In this document: piece after piece, positions 45,294-57,418 of the stretch
Numbering within the stretch: the stretch's first letter is position 1
Layout of the letters: each line of letters opens with the position of its first letter
Assembly (NCBI GenBank): GCA_951799445.1
Contig: OX637296.1
Span: 22,320,001-22,384,000 of the forward strand
Direction of reading: 5' to 3'
DNA: 64,000 nucleotides
DNA from: Pseudisothecium myosuroides
Lineage: Eukaryota; Streptophyta; Bryopsida; Hypnales; Lembophyllaceae
Made by a program: the position numbers and the translations under genes
The notes under the pieces: model-generated
What the model was told of the DNA's origin: nothing
What the model saw: the letters and a program-made list of their open reading frames with translations, nothing else
Database searches by the model: none

Positions 45294-46402
45294 TGGGCAA
45301 TTTCATTAACCCCTAAATGCTCAAAGTCCCCTGGGGGGACACTTGGGATTTTGGGCAGGCTCGTGTGGCCTGAAATTTTGAGCTGATTTTTTTTTAACTT
45401 TTTTTCAAGATAGGGAATCACATTAGCTTTCTAAATTTTTTTTTTTTTTTTAAAAAATCGGTGCCCGGGAGCAAAAGTTTTGCCATCCAAAGTCTTAAAA
45501 GCAGTTCGCCAGGCAGGAAAAAAAATGATTTTTTTTAAAAGAAAAAATTTCTTCAAAGATTATGTTTTTGTCTACATCTGAAGCTTTGATTCATTCTATT
45601 TGGACTAAAAATGAGAAAGTTATGAACAATCTTGTTTTTCGGGCAGTCTAAGTGTCTTCAGAAAAAAAAACTTATAGAATTCATTTTTGAATGCAATTTT
45701 CAATTTTTTTCAATTTTTTTTCTTGACAAGGTTAAGTTTGTTTTCAAGAACAATCCCACTGTTGGGATTATGGTGTTTTAATTCCATCTAAGAGCTATTA
45801 AAGATTTAGTGTTTTATTCAATTTTGGACCTATTCCTACTTAACAATTTTTTTATATGTGAAAATCAAATTTTGACATTCTGAATTTGTTTTTCCCGACT
45901 CTCAATTCAAATGTTCAACATAAATTTTTTTAACTTTATGGTGTGTAGTGTAAAAAAATTTCACAAATGGCGGTCAAAGTCATCTGAAATTGCAAACCAG
46001 AGTTCAAAAAAACTTATTTTTCCAACTTCAATTGCTAATATCTTCCAATCCCTAGAGTCAAACTTCATGAAATTTTTACCACATGATCTGAGACAAGTGA
46101 AGTACAAGAGCCTATGGTTAGATTCTTAAAAAAAATGTTTTTTTTTTGTTTCTTGAGTGATCGCAGCAGAAATGGCAATTTTCAGTGGTTTCGGAGCCAG
46201 AATATGCCTTGGGCTTTTAGGGGTTGAAATGACAATATTATTTTAAAATGGCATGAAAACAGTTCAGAATGGCCATCCTAAATCTATACCTGTCCTAGAT
46301 GGTTTGAAGGACCGTTCTGAAATCTATACTGGTCCTAGATGGTGAAAATGGCACACTGTCAAAGTGGCACTTGGAATACCGCCATTTTAATGAAATTGCC
46401 CA
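45294..46402. mobile_element. Foldback MITE (GGGCAATTTC family) split by a TTAA element
   Basis: The left arm is 45294-45309 and the remainder 46224-46402. Removing the TTAA element and one copy of TTAA restores TGGGCAATTTCATTAA joined to AATGACAATATT, as in the unbroken copies at 17891 and 28371. The restored MITE is about 190 bp. Its AGTTCAGAA-CTAGATGG unit is duplicated as in the 28371 copy. Confidence 0.85.
45310..46223 (-). mobile_element. TTAA element nested in a foldback MITE, 914 bp
   Basis: TTAA at 45306-45309 and TTGA (one change) at 46224-46227 flank CCCCTAAATGCTCAAAG and the inverted CTTGGGCTTTTAGGGG. The subterminal GTCCCCTGGGGGGAC is at 45326-45340. It is the inverse of the main family (GGTGCCCGGGAGCAAAAGTT, TTGTTTTTCGGGCAGTC). 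This insertion shows the TTAA target duplication directly. Confidence 0.88.
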
Positions 46403-46794
46403 TCAAGAAAATATGACCAATCTAATGATAGTAACTAGGCCCAGGCCCAGGCCCAGTAGCCAAAAGTGGCGGTTTTGCAGGTACCCACCTTTACACTGAC
46501 TGCAGAGTGCAGGCGGGTCTTTTGATGACTCTGCCAGTTTCTAACTTATTGTTTGCTCTTTGACTTTGGAGCTCGCCTGCGCTCGGTCGCTGTGGATTCC
46601 AATTGGTTTTGTAAAACGACTGGGCCAATCACAACTCCTGCGGCACACAGTCACTCACAAACTGAAATCATGGTCAAACCGTCGCTCTGGCTCCGAAATG
46701 AATTGAATTGAATGTAAAAATGAGAATCAATTGCTCTCATGCTTTGCCGTTCAGTTCATAATAAACTTGACCGTAATTTCACTTCACTTATTAA

Positions 46795-47763
46795 CCCCAA
46801 AGTGACAAAGAGGACAGAAAGTGTCCTCACAGAGTTTCAAGTCCAGTTCAAAGTGCTGTAACTTTTGCATTCGAGGTCCAAATTCAATAAGACTTGTTGG
46901 GAAAGTTGCGTTCTCCCTTCTAGTTTATATGGTAAAATTTTCAGATCAATCCAAGATGTATTGATTTTTTGGAAGCCAATCAAAGTTCACAACTTCAATT
47001 TGACTTCACCAAACTGCATTTTAGGGCTACAACTTCAGGGCCTTGTATCTCCATCATCCATTGCTCATTTTCAATAAAATTTGTTGGATTTTGTTCCCCT
47101 TGAAGAATACTTATTGTGGTAAAGTTTTCATGTCAATCCAAGTTGTATTGAATGTTTGGAAGCAATTCGAAGTTCAAAATCTTGCCATTTTTGGAGTGTA
47201 GTGAACTTTGGCGGCTTGTTTCTTCTTCATACAGAGTCCATTTTCTATAATTCTTTTTGGAAAAGTTGCACATACTAGTCTAGTTTTTGTGGCTAAAATT
47301 TCATGTTAATCCAAGAATGAATGAGTGACTGAGAAGCATTCTAGTAGAAGGAGGTTCATCTTTAGATGTGTTTTTTGCAATTTTTCTTGCTGATTTTTGA
47401 CATTTCAAAGCCGTTTTGTAGACACAATGATTCAATTGAATGAATTTTTTTTCCACCAATGTGTTTGTATACTAGTTTTGAATCTTTTTGTAGTGTAAAG
47501 TTTTTTCATTTGAGTAGGTTTAGAAATCAAACTTCACCTCCAAATGTGTTTTTGGGAAAATTTCAGCATCCATTTTCAACACTAAAACATTATGATCTTG
47601 CAATCTATGTGGCCAAATGACTTCAAATTTTGTACATGTCATCTACAACATGTACACTACAAGATTGTATAGTTGAGATTTGTATAACTTGAAGACATTT
47701 AGATCCATAAAGCTTCAAAGCAATGATGTTTTTGAACCCCAGAAATTGAATGTCACTTTGGGG
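46795..47763 (+). mobile_element. TTAA element with CCCCAAAGTGAC ends, 969 bp
   Basis: TTAA at 46791-46794 and 47764-47767 flank the exact 13-bp inverted repeat CCCCAAAGTGACA. The interior has at least three degenerate direct units of about 180 bp (near 46860, 47040 and 47215). Each carries a TTTGTTGG(A)AAAGTT-like word, GTTTATATGGTAAAATTTTC-like and ATCAATCCAAGATGTATT-like words. The 70-aa frame at 46865-47077 is one of these units. Confidence 0.85.
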
Positions 47764-47766
47764 TTA

Positions 47767-48026
47767 AGGTAACTACACCCAATTTCGACCCCTTTCAAAA
47801 ACTGACCCCTACAAATTTTTGCCTAAAATGTACTCCTATTATTCATGAGAGTGTAGGGTCAATTTTCAGCACTTTGAATATTCTTAATTTATTCATATAG
47901 TGTCCAAAAAATGCATTCTCAGAGAAACCCCTTTGGACTACAACAAGACCCCACAAAAAAAATTCCAATATAATAATGAGAACCATGCTGATTTGCTTAA
48001 ACGGTCGATTTTAGGTGTAGTTACCT
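47767..48026. mobile_element. TA-type MITE, GGTAACTACACC family, 260 bp
   Basis: Ends AGGTAACTACACCCAA and, in reverse complement, AGGTAACTACACCTAA, extending to CGACC. TA at 47765-47766 and 48027-48028. The left TA is inside the TTAA that closes the preceding element, so one transposon used another's target site. A second copy is at 54625-54908. Confidence 0.85.
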
Positions 48027-48028
48027 TA

Positions 48029-49009
48029 GAGCTAATTTATTCTTGTTTGGGACCTGAATAGCTCTATTCCCAAGGCCTGTGTGAAACGGAATTTTTCATA
48101 TGCCAGCTGGCTTCTAAACTCACTTTCAAACGTGAACATCTGTCATTCTACTACCCATTATCCATCATGCAATCACATTTTGAACTTTTAATAGTAAGAT
48201 GCCAAGTAACTTTTGTTCAAGCTCCATCTCAGGTGCAAACTCGTGGCATATCACAAGGGTACCACTCAGGACCACGTCCAAAAAATAGTGTTGTTCTCGG
48301 AACTTTTTTCAATAATTTATTGTCAAGAAAAAATGGGAAGGTCTGTGGAGATCACTCACGGCCACTTGGCTAGAAAATGTTGTCATTATCATCACCTTTT
48401 TCTTTTCGTTTTTGACAATTTATTGTCAAATAAACACTTTACTATTCATTGACTCTAAAGTGTCGAAAACAACTTACATTGTTTTTTTCTTCCATATGAC
48501 ATAGACAATAGAATTATCTCCGCATAGATGTAGAACCCACATAATGTCAATGGATCCCATACTAGTAAAGATGACAAGTCTCTCATTGGATAAGGAAAAG
48601 CATGCTATTTTCTACAATGTGGGGTTATTTTTGCATGAAGAGGCTCTTATTTTTGAGACATTGAAAGAACATGGTTGACCCAGATCCATAGAGACGAAGT
48701 CTAACAACATGAAAGTAGAGTCTCCTATTGAGAATTAACATCCATCATCCCTCTTATGGCTTCAAATGTTAGTTTTCATTAAGCATAACAATGTATAACA
48801 AGGCAATGGTGGCCTCCCATGCTCGGAAGGTATTATGCTTTGCTAGATACCTTAGAGGAATTCATCACTTAATTTAAGAATTGGGGTTGGAGTCATCAGT
48901 AAGATAATTTTGTTTAATGTAGAATCTCCTTTTTCAAAGATGCCAAAAGGACCCTCGCCTCAGTGGCAAACAATGTTATGACAAGACTCTAGTTTCACAT
49001 CATCTACAC
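48029..49009. other. Intergenic, nothing recognised
   Basis: No gene, RNA or paired repeat supported. Confidence 0.45.
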
Positions 49010-49250
49010 AAAATAGTGAAATTTGGTTGTCCCATACGAACCTCTCAACATTTGACACAATATAAATATTTCATGTTATTGTACAAGAATACGCCACTTT
49101 TGAGCTAGATATTGTTGTAATTGGGACTTGTAAACTTCCATATGTACAATATATTGAAAATATTTGCAAAAGTATTTGTTGACTTTGATGGCTTATAAAG
49201 TAACTTTCTTGGAGTAAGGCAACCTACCGTATATGAAGGTCTAATTTGAC
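49010..49250 (-). repeat. Dispersed repeat, copy 3 (inverted)
   Basis: Inverse of 37515-37745: TGTAATTGGGACTTG, then CTTCCATATGTAC, then AGTAACTTTCTTGGAGTAAG. Confidence 0.6.
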
Positions 49251-49387
49251 ATTCAAGTGCTGAAATTGAATTTCCATGTCAGATTCTCAAAGTTTCACGT
49301 CACCTTACACCATTCACAATGTCACTTTTTTCTAACAAAAATGAGTTAATTTCTGCCAATTCTGACAGACTTCGTGTAGGATAATCG

Positions 49388-49963
49388 TTAATGGAACCTA
49401 ATTTCACTATGTTGTGTAGTCCATTCGTCCAAGAAGAATTCCCCCACGGATGTTCCAACAAGTGAATTGAATTGTAGGCATCCATAGCCGCACATGCTTT
49501 GGAGAATCAATCGATCAAATTTGGTGTTTATCCGGTGACTCCGGTTCAGAGAGACGGATGCCAGTGACTGCGAGCGACGGAGTTTCATGGACACGAGGAG
49601 CGGAGACGATTGGGCTCCCACGCCGTGCCGTGCCGATCGATGGAGCCGGAGGCTAAAAACAGGCCAGCCTTCTTGCCATTGTTGCCAAGGAGCCAGCCAG
49701 CAAATGGGACACGGCCAATGATGGGAGCACAGAGTGCGACCTGTGCTTATCTCCAGCCCAACGCCCCCAACTATAATAACCACCAAGGATTCTATATTAG
49801 CGTTCAAGGCCAAGAATGGGGCATGTGCAAGCTTTCGGAGACTGTTCGTGGTGCCATCATGCAGCGGCCGGAGTGAGGGGCGATACTGGTACCCTCGCTT
49901 GCAGAATAGCACACCGCGGCTTGGTCTCGAAGTCTGGTTCTGGTTTATTTTAGGACTGCACAA
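49388..49963. other. GC-richer segment with unassigned frames
   Basis: About 575 bp of balanced composition inside AT-rich DNA. Open frames exist on both strands (191 aa minus at 49388-49963; 88 aa plus at 49610-49876). Neither product shows a domain, signal peptide or recognisable homology, and overlapping frames on both strands point to composition rather than selection. It could be a gene fragment, a promoter island or an untranslated exon. Confidence 0.2.
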
Positions 49964-50120
49964 AAATGGCCAGCCATGGGAGGTGCCGAATCGATAAGTT
50001 TAGACGTTGTTTAAAAACATCAAATTACCATCAGTAATGTAACTGTATTTTCAAAAAATAGTGAGTTGTTTTCCATCCACTTAATGATCAAACTAAGTAC
50101 TCCGTACAATTTAAGACTCG

Positions 50121-50330
50121 TTAGAGCATCTTGACCATTGGCATGTTCAAATTTTAAATCTATTTTTGAAGAACCTTCAAAACTATTTGTTTTCCATCCT
50201 TGCTCACTAAATGTATTCCATAAACAGTCAAGTGACCAATCACCAAGTAGAAAAAAAGATGTAGCAACAACAATGAGATAAATAGTGATTTTAAGGGCCA
50301 TTGTTTGAGACACTAGGATTGAGTGCTAAG
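50121..50330 (-). repeat. Dispersed repeat, GAGCA-ended family, inverted copy
   Basis: Begins TTAGAGCATCTTGACC and ends GTGCTAAGAGCAAC. It is the inverse of the copy that starts at its right edge, so the two stand head to head. Confidence 0.6.
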
Positions 50331-50636
50331 AGCAACAACACCATTACACGCAAAGAGATTGACACTCTTCAAATGTGGATGAAAAGAGCTCTAGGCCCCT
50401 CACAATATTCTTTTGATACTCAATCCTAGAGTATCAAAGAAGGTCCTTTGAAATCATTATTTATCTAAATTTAGTCTCTTTATCCTTTAGTCCACTTGAT
50501 AATTGGTCACTTGACTATGTATGGATGATATTTGGTAAGTAAGGGTTTAGGGTACAAAGAATTTGTAGGCTCTTCAAAATAGTCAGATGTAAAATCTGAG
50601 AGTGTCATGTTTAGAGGATAGGTGCAATGCTCTAAG
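50327..50636 (+). repeat. Dispersed repeat, GAGCA-ended family
   Basis: Begins TAAGAGCAACAACACC and ends GTGCAATGCTCTAAG. Matches 17062-17345 over most of its length (CTTCAAATGTGGATGAAAAG, CCCCTCACAATAT). Confidence 0.65.
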
Positions 50637-50736
50637 AAAATATTTAGAAGGTCCCAAAACACTTATTATCAATGTTTTGTGAGTCTCAAACCCTTTGACT
50701 CTTTGAGAGCAAGGTGGAGATGTTCTTCACCCTTAA

Positions 50737-51673
50737 CCCCTAAAGGACCGAGACCTTTTTTCTGCCAAAAAACACTGAAAACTGCCATTTGTATAGCAAA
50801 CAGTAAAAAAAAATGAAAAATGTTTTTTTTGCACATCTAACCGTAGGATCTTACACCTAACTAGTATGAGAATGTATGGAAAAAAATTCAGAATTTTTGA
50901 CCGCACAGATTGCAAGATATTTGTGTTTAAAGTGGAAAAAACAAGTTTTTCAGCACATTGCGGGACTAGATTTTTTGACTTTGAACATTTTTAACTTAAA
51001 ATTTTTGCACTACAGAGTTTTGAGCTTTAAATCTTTATAGTGGAGAATTGAGTTGAGAGTCTAGGGGAAAAAAATTATTCAAAAAAACTTAATTATCAAT
51101 CCTAAAAAAATTGTTAAGTAGAAGTAGGTACGAGATAGAAGGAAAATCTAAAATATTCATATATTTTAGATGGAATTAAAACACACTAATCCAATGGTGA
51201 GATTGTTCTAACAAGTAAACTAAACCACGAGAATTTATTTTTTTTGAAAAATTGCAAAAAGAGCATTCAGAATTGCATCCTACAGGTTATTTTTTTCAAG
51301 AAGATGCTCTAACTACCCGAAAAACAAGAATGTCCATAACTTTCTCATACCAAATCCAAATGAAATGAATCAACTCTTTCCAGATTGACAAAAATATAAT
51401 CTATGAAAAAAAAAATTTAAAAAAATTTAAAAAAAAATAAAAAATTGCCAATTTTTTTTTGCTGCCCGGGCTACCCGCCGTCCCTTGTTTTGAGCTTATT
51501 TGGTCATAACTATTGTTTCCGGGCACCGGTTGTGAAAAAAATTATATTCCCATGAAGCTAATCAGTTGTTCAAGCTCCAGAAAAAGTTTCAAAAAATCAA
51601 GAGAAAATTTCAGCCCGTAGGTACCTGCCCAAAAATGCATTTGTCCCCTGAAGGGACAACGGTCCTTTAGGGG
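50737..51673 (+). mobile_element. TTAA element, CCCCTAAAGG family, full length 937 bp
   Basis: TTAA at 50733-50736 and 51674-51677 flank the exact inverted ends CCCCTAAAGGACC / GGTCCTTTAGGGG. The subterminal palindrome TTGTCCCCTGAAGGGACAA is at 51641-51659, only at the right end. It is about 90% similar along its length to 57936-58872. No open frame of any size, so it must be moved by a transposase encoded elsewhere. Confidence 0.9.
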
Positions 51674-51905
51674 TTAAACAATAGACCAAGTCCCCAGGAC
51701 TTGGTTTGAAGTTAATATTTGATAAAAAGTGTCTACAGGATTCAAGGGATGATTCAACCTACTGGACCCACTTCTGTAGTAGAGTAGACTTATAAAGAAC
51801 TACATTTAGGTTGCATTATTCATTAATCAATTTTACTGACATGCCATGATCACACAATCTTTGGGTAAGGAGCATTATCCATCCCACAATCCATTCCTTG
51901 CTTAA

Positions 51906-52309
51906 CCCCTAAAAATTTGAAAGAATTTGAAAATTGCATTAAAAAATGAAGTCTATAAGTTGTTTTTTGAAGAAGATGCATAAATTGCCCAAAAAACAAG
52001 ATTGTCCATAACTTTTTCATTATTAGTCCAAATAGAATGAATAAAAGATTCAGATGAAGACAAAAACATGATCTTTGAGAAAAAATAAATTTAATCATTT
52101 ATTTTTTGCCTGACGAACTGCTTTTTTGCTTTAGGATGGCATAACTTTTGCTCCCGGGCACCGATTGAAAAAAAAATTATATTTTTAGAAAGCTAATGTC
52201 ATTCCCTATCTTCAAAAAAAGTTTCAAAAAATCAGGTCAAAATTTGAGGCCACACGGGCCTGCCCAAAATCTCAAGTGTCCCCCCAATGGGACTTTGGGA
52301 CTTTAGGTG
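51906..52309 (+). mobile_element. Internally deleted TTAA element, 404 bp
   Basis: TTAA at 51902-51905 and 52310-52313. The left end is CCCCTAAAAATTTGAAAG and the right end GGGACTTTAGGTG. It retains the right half of the main family (TCGGGCA-type words, GCTCCCGGGCACCGATTG, GTGTCCCCCCAATGGGAC) but lacks about 530 bp of the left half. Confidence 0.75.
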
Positions 52310-52313
52310 TTAA

Positions 52314-53285
52314 AGGAGATTTTTAATTCTCCCTTAGGTTGCCTATTAGGCCAAAACATGTTTGTTTAAGGGTTAACCTAGTAAAGAGGTCAAGGACTAA
52401 ATGTGTCTAATGAATGACCTTTAAAGATGGTAGTAATTTATGAAAAATGCACATGTTCATCCAAAAGTCTCATCATTTTTTACTAACTACCTTGGTCATA
52501 AGCTTTGTGCTTAGGTACAAATTAAGAAAAATCCTTCTATAGAAAGGAATAAAATTATTATCCATTTAATTTTGGATGATATTTTGTACAAGGGCTTTAT
52601 GTTGGATGAAGATTGTTTCCTTTGGAATTTACCTCAATTCTACATATCTAGGATGAATTTTCTAGTCTTCATCTTGTATAAAAGTTTGTAGAAAAAAAAT
52701 CATGAATCCAAATTGACACTAGTCAAGTTAATTCAATAAGTGTGAGACGCACTAATAGTTCTATATGGAATCTTTTATATGTTTTGAAAGACCATTCTAA
52801 GTGACACATGCAATGATGGTAGATGAACAAGCCGCCAACATGCCTCCTAAGCTTGAGCAATGAGGTCTACCCTTGATGCCTAAGTCCCCTTGGACAAACC
52901 AGTAGTTACTTATAGATGGAGCCGCTATGTCACGTGATATAGCATTTGGTGCGATACCACATTGATTGAATGTAATTTGCTAAACTACATTAGCCTTTCT
53001 AGTTTAATCTAGTTTGAGAGCCTTCTAATGTTTGGAATTTTGCCTTTGGAGGCACTTGATTTTAGAATTTGTTAGAATTTGTGAAATGAGAGATAGTTCA
53101 CCTTGTACGTGTTTGAAATCTTGTATCTTGGGAGCCTCTTCATTATGCATTCGTATTTGTTTTTTTCTTTTATATTTGATGTAGATTTATGCTACTTGAT
53201 TTGTTGTATACCACAATCTTTATTTGTATGACCAATTATTACATTTGAAAACTCATGGATATTTTTAAATAAATATTGATTTAAA
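52314..53285. other. AT-rich intergenic DNA, no gene seen
   Basis: No gene or repeat end recognised. Confidence 0.5.
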
Positions 53286-53289
53286 GAAT

Positions 53290-53293
53290 ACTT

Positions 53294-53325
<32 letters not shown>

Positions 53326-53328
53326 TAT
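53290..53328. repeat. TA dinucleotide microsatellite
   Basis: About 19 TA units with one C interruption near the end. Confidence 0.9.
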
Positions 53329-53518
53329 TACAACATTCAATTTCAAACCAAGCACATTTAATCATATATTCAATAGATTGGAAAGACTAAAGCTACATAT
53401 TAGAGTAGTTTTGGAACTTTTCTTCATTTCCTACATTTGAGGTTAGACACCAAAGTGGTCTTGAATAGTCAATTTCTAGTTTTCCGAAAATGCAAAGGAA
53501 GGGGTTATTTTTTTAAAA

Positions 53519-54435
53519 CCCCAAAGGACCATTGTCCCTTCGGGGGACAAATGCGTTTTCGGGCAGGTACCTACGGGCTGAAATTTTCTCTTGATTTTTT
53601 AAAACTTTTTTTGGAGGTAGAAAAGCTGATTAGCTTTGTGGGAATATAGTTTTTTTCACAATCGGTGCCCGGGAAAAAAAGTTATGACCAAATAAGCTCA
53701 AAACAGGGGACGGGGGCAGCTCGGGCAGCAGAAAAAAAGTGGACAAAAATTTTAATTTTTAATTTTTTTTTCTCATAGAATATATTTTTGGCTATTTGGA
53801 AAGCTTTGATTCATTTCATTTGAATATGTTATGAGAAAGTTATGGACATTCTTGTTTTTCGAGTAGTTAGAGCATCTTCTTGAAAAAAATAACTTGTAGG
53901 ATTCATTTCTAAATGCAAATTTTCAAATTTTCAATTTTCTTTTGAATGGTTTAGTTTACTTGCTAGAACAATCTCACCATTGGGATTAGTGCATTTTAAT
54001 TCCATCTAAAAGACATTAATATTTTAGATTTTCCTTCTATCTTGTACCTACTTCTACTTAACAATTTTTTTAAGAATGATAATTAAGTTTTTTTTGAATT
54101 TTTTTTCCTAGACTCTCAACTCAATTATCCACTACAAAGATTTGAAGCTCAAAACTCTGTAATGCAAAAAATTTGAGTTAAAAATGTTTAAAGTCTAAAA
54201 ATCTAGTCCCACAATGTTCTGAAAAATTTGTTTTTTTTACTTTAAATGCAGATATTTTGCAATCTGTGCGGTCAAAAATTCTTAAAAAAATTCCACACAT
54301 TCTTAAACTAGTTAGGTGTAAGATCCTACGGTTGGATGTGAAAAAAAAACATTTTTCAATTTTTTTTACTCTTTGCTATAGAAATGGCAGTTTTGAATGA
54401 TTTTTGGCAGAAAAAAGGTCTCAGTCCTTTAGGGG
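53519..54435 (-). mobile_element. TTAA element, CCCCTAAAGG family, 917 bp, inverted
   Basis: The right end AGTCCTTTAGGGG is followed by TTAA (54436-54439). The left end CCCCAAAGGACC has lost one T and is preceded by TTTTAAAA rather than an exact TTAA. The subterminal palindrome TTGTCCCTTCGGGGGACAA is at 53532-53550. It is the inverse of the copies at 50737 and 57936 over its full length. The 103-aa and 70-aa frames are repeat. Confidence 0.85.
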
Positions 54436-54624
54436 TTAAATACTTAAATTTTAAAAATATTTTGTTTTTGTTTTTGTCTTGCATCTCCCTCATTCCTTAT
54501 TATTTTCCTCACACAGTAAAGGGGCATCAAAGTTTATTTTTTGGTTTTCTCGATCTCTTGCCCCCCATGTGTAATGACCATAAATCAATCTTCTACTTCA
54601 AATTCCCAGGATTGACACCCACTA

Positions 54625-54908
54625 AGGTAACTACACCCAAAATCGCACAAATAAAAAATTCAATTGGGTTCCCATTATTATATTGAAAAGCTTTTTGTGG
54701 CATCTTGTTGAGAGTCAAAAAGGAGATTTTAGATTCTTTTAGAATGCATTTTTTGGACACCGTATGAACAAACTACGAATTTTCAAAGTACTGAAAGTAG
54801 GATTTAGGGTAGTGAACTGGAGACTCTGGTGAATAGTGGAAGTACATTTTAGGCAAGAATCTAGAGTGTGCAGTTTTAGAAAGCGGTCAAAATGAGGTGT
54901 AGTTACCA
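54625..54908. mobile_element. TA-type MITE, GGTAACTACACC family, 284 bp
   Basis: The ends AGGTAACTACACCCAA and the inverted GAGGTGTAGTTACCA are flanked by TA at 54623-54624 and 54909-54910. The internal order matches 47767-48026, partly inverted (TTTTTGGACAC, GCCTAAAATGTAC / GTACATTTTAGGC). Confidence 0.83.
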
Positions 54909-54910
54909 TA

Positions 54911-56957
54911 GTGGAATATTTTCTTCTAATTTTTTAATTTTCAAACCAAAAAGCGTAGATACTTAACCTTGCGGCAAAAATTTGAAAATATTCTGGATTC
55001 AGTCACCAATGTTCAGGTTATCACACAATAAAAAAAAAATGCAAACATGAATATTCTGTTGGATTTTTACCTACTCACTCCTTACTTTTGGGTAAGTTGC
55101 AATGCTTTGAACTTTGATCCACCCAATTCATCTCCTTACTTGTTGGAGCTCTTTTCAGCAGCCCATGCCCGGTTCAGGGAATATCTAATCGACACATCAC
55201 TTTTCTGCTCCCCAAAACTTCAAATTAAAATTAATTTTTTTTTTAAAAAGAAGGGGAATCTCTCATCTGAAGGATTTAGGGGAATTGAGAAATAATCTCA
55301 TCCGTCCGGGTCTGATTTTTCTAAGTTTAGGATCCCCGGACTCCAGGGGCCACGGCCACTGGGCAAATTCCTTTACAGTACATTTCCGGCATTGTAGCGT
55401 GCCACGGGTGGATGACGAGTGTTAAACCCCTGGATGGACTAAAATTAAAGGGCGGATGGCCCACTGTGGCGGGGGGGACCGCTAACTAGGACCGCTATTA
55501 ATGAAGAGCCGGTAAATGAAGGGCCTCCGTCTTTCTTTTCACGCAAATTCATAACATTGTTTACCAATGAGGCAGGCGGGGGTCCTTTTGGTATCCTTGA
55601 AAAGGGAACCCCTACAGTGAACAAAATTGTTTTATAAGGCTCCTCATTCAACGCCAATCCTTGGGTTAAGAGAAAGTCTCTTCTAGGAAAATATTTAGGG
55701 AGGCATAATGCTTTCCTAGCATGGAAGAAGATATTAACTGGATATACAATGTTATGAGAAATGAGTAGTTGTAGATAGTAAAATTTCAACTAATGGGAAC
55801 TTACAAAATGAAGAATACCAAGGGATGTAACTTTATACTTGAAAATGTTAAGCCGAAAGGAGACAGTGATGAAAACAAAAAAATTATTCAAACAAAAACG
55901 TACACAAGTTTTGAGTCTCCATAATTGTAGTTAAGGTCATCACATGCAAAAGATCCATCATAGACACCTAGGAAATAAGCCATCAAAGTCTTGTATCAAT
56001 TGATAACAAGCTTTTTTTTTTTTAATAAATGAGGTATAAGTTACATCAGATTTAGTTAGTGGACACAATCAATATCTTGAATGATAATGATGGAGTAATT
56101 AATTAGTGACTGCAATAGAAATTACACCTCTTTTAGTATAACGTCATCACAGAAAGTGATTTTTTAGCCTTCATATTATGGCCATGTCAAGAAATACTAT
56201 GACCACTTGAGGAGAAGAAGATGACCATTGTAGATACACTCAATTTTATTGGTTTGTGGGGGTAGTCTAGAGATTTTTTTGGGCCAATTGGGCATCACAG
56301 TTTAAAATTCAAAAACAAAATCATACTTTGTCAAAAAAATATAATTTCAATTGCTTTTCCATTTCTCACATTTGTCTCTATGTCAAGTTTAAAAAAAAAT
56401 TCTCAACAATACAAATCAATCATTATGCTTGTGATGGGTTGCTTAACTTTACTTCCAAAGGCTATGACTTCATACCTCTCAAAGACAAGCAATGAGCCTT
56501 GAAAGCCTTTCTTCAAAACTTCTCAACATGAGTGTAAAGCCAAGGCCAAAAAAATCCATAATCAACATTGATAGCAATTGAATATAATTGCTATTATTAA
56601 ATATAAATTATTTTTCTTCAATCTTGTTGGCAAGCAAAGAGGATTCCAACACACTTTAGCATGCATTATTTTCACCCTGTTTGAATAAGTTATGAAATTT
56701 CAAATTATTGTTTGTAGGGGTACCAAAAATTCATACTAAACTCTCCTATGTTTACGTATTTTGGTTGTGTACACATATAGCATCATCAATATATTATTTA
56801 CCAACAATTTGTGAAGTAGTAGTGATGTGATAATTACTGATATAGACTTGAGGTTTTCTAATACATATCTATTGTGCCAAACGTGATTTTGTTGCAATCC
56901 CAATTTAATTATTGTAGGTCTGAACATAAATGAATTATATTAATAAATGATTTTATA
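54911..56957. other. Intergenic, no gene supported
   Basis: About 2 kb. A GC-richer patch at 55310-55560 contains frames on both strands that I do not recognise. No repeat termini found. Confidence 0.45.
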
Positions 56958-57418
56958 TTAACCCCTAAACTCTTAAGGCCTTTTTTCCACCAAAAACACT
57001 AAGAACTACCACTTCTGTAGCAAAGAGAAAAAAAGAAACTTAATATTTTTTTTGCATATCTAACTGTAGGATCTTGTATTAGACTAGTGTAAAAATGTGG
57101 GAAGAAATTTCAAAAACTTTGACTGTGTAGATTGCAAGATATTTGCATTTGAAGTAAAAGAAACTCTAGATTTTTTGCACCTTGTTCAACTACATTTTTT
57201 GGCTTTGGACCTTCTTGAGTTAAATTTTTTGCTCTATTGATTTCTAATTTCTAATTTTAAATGATGAAGAATTGAATTGAGAATCTAGGAAAAAAAATTC
57301 AAAAACACACGTTTAATTTTTACTCATTAAAATTTTGTTAAGTAGAAGTAGGTTCAAGATCTAAGATAGCTCTAAGATGGAAATGAAACACACTAATTAC
57401 AACGGTGAGATTGTTCTA

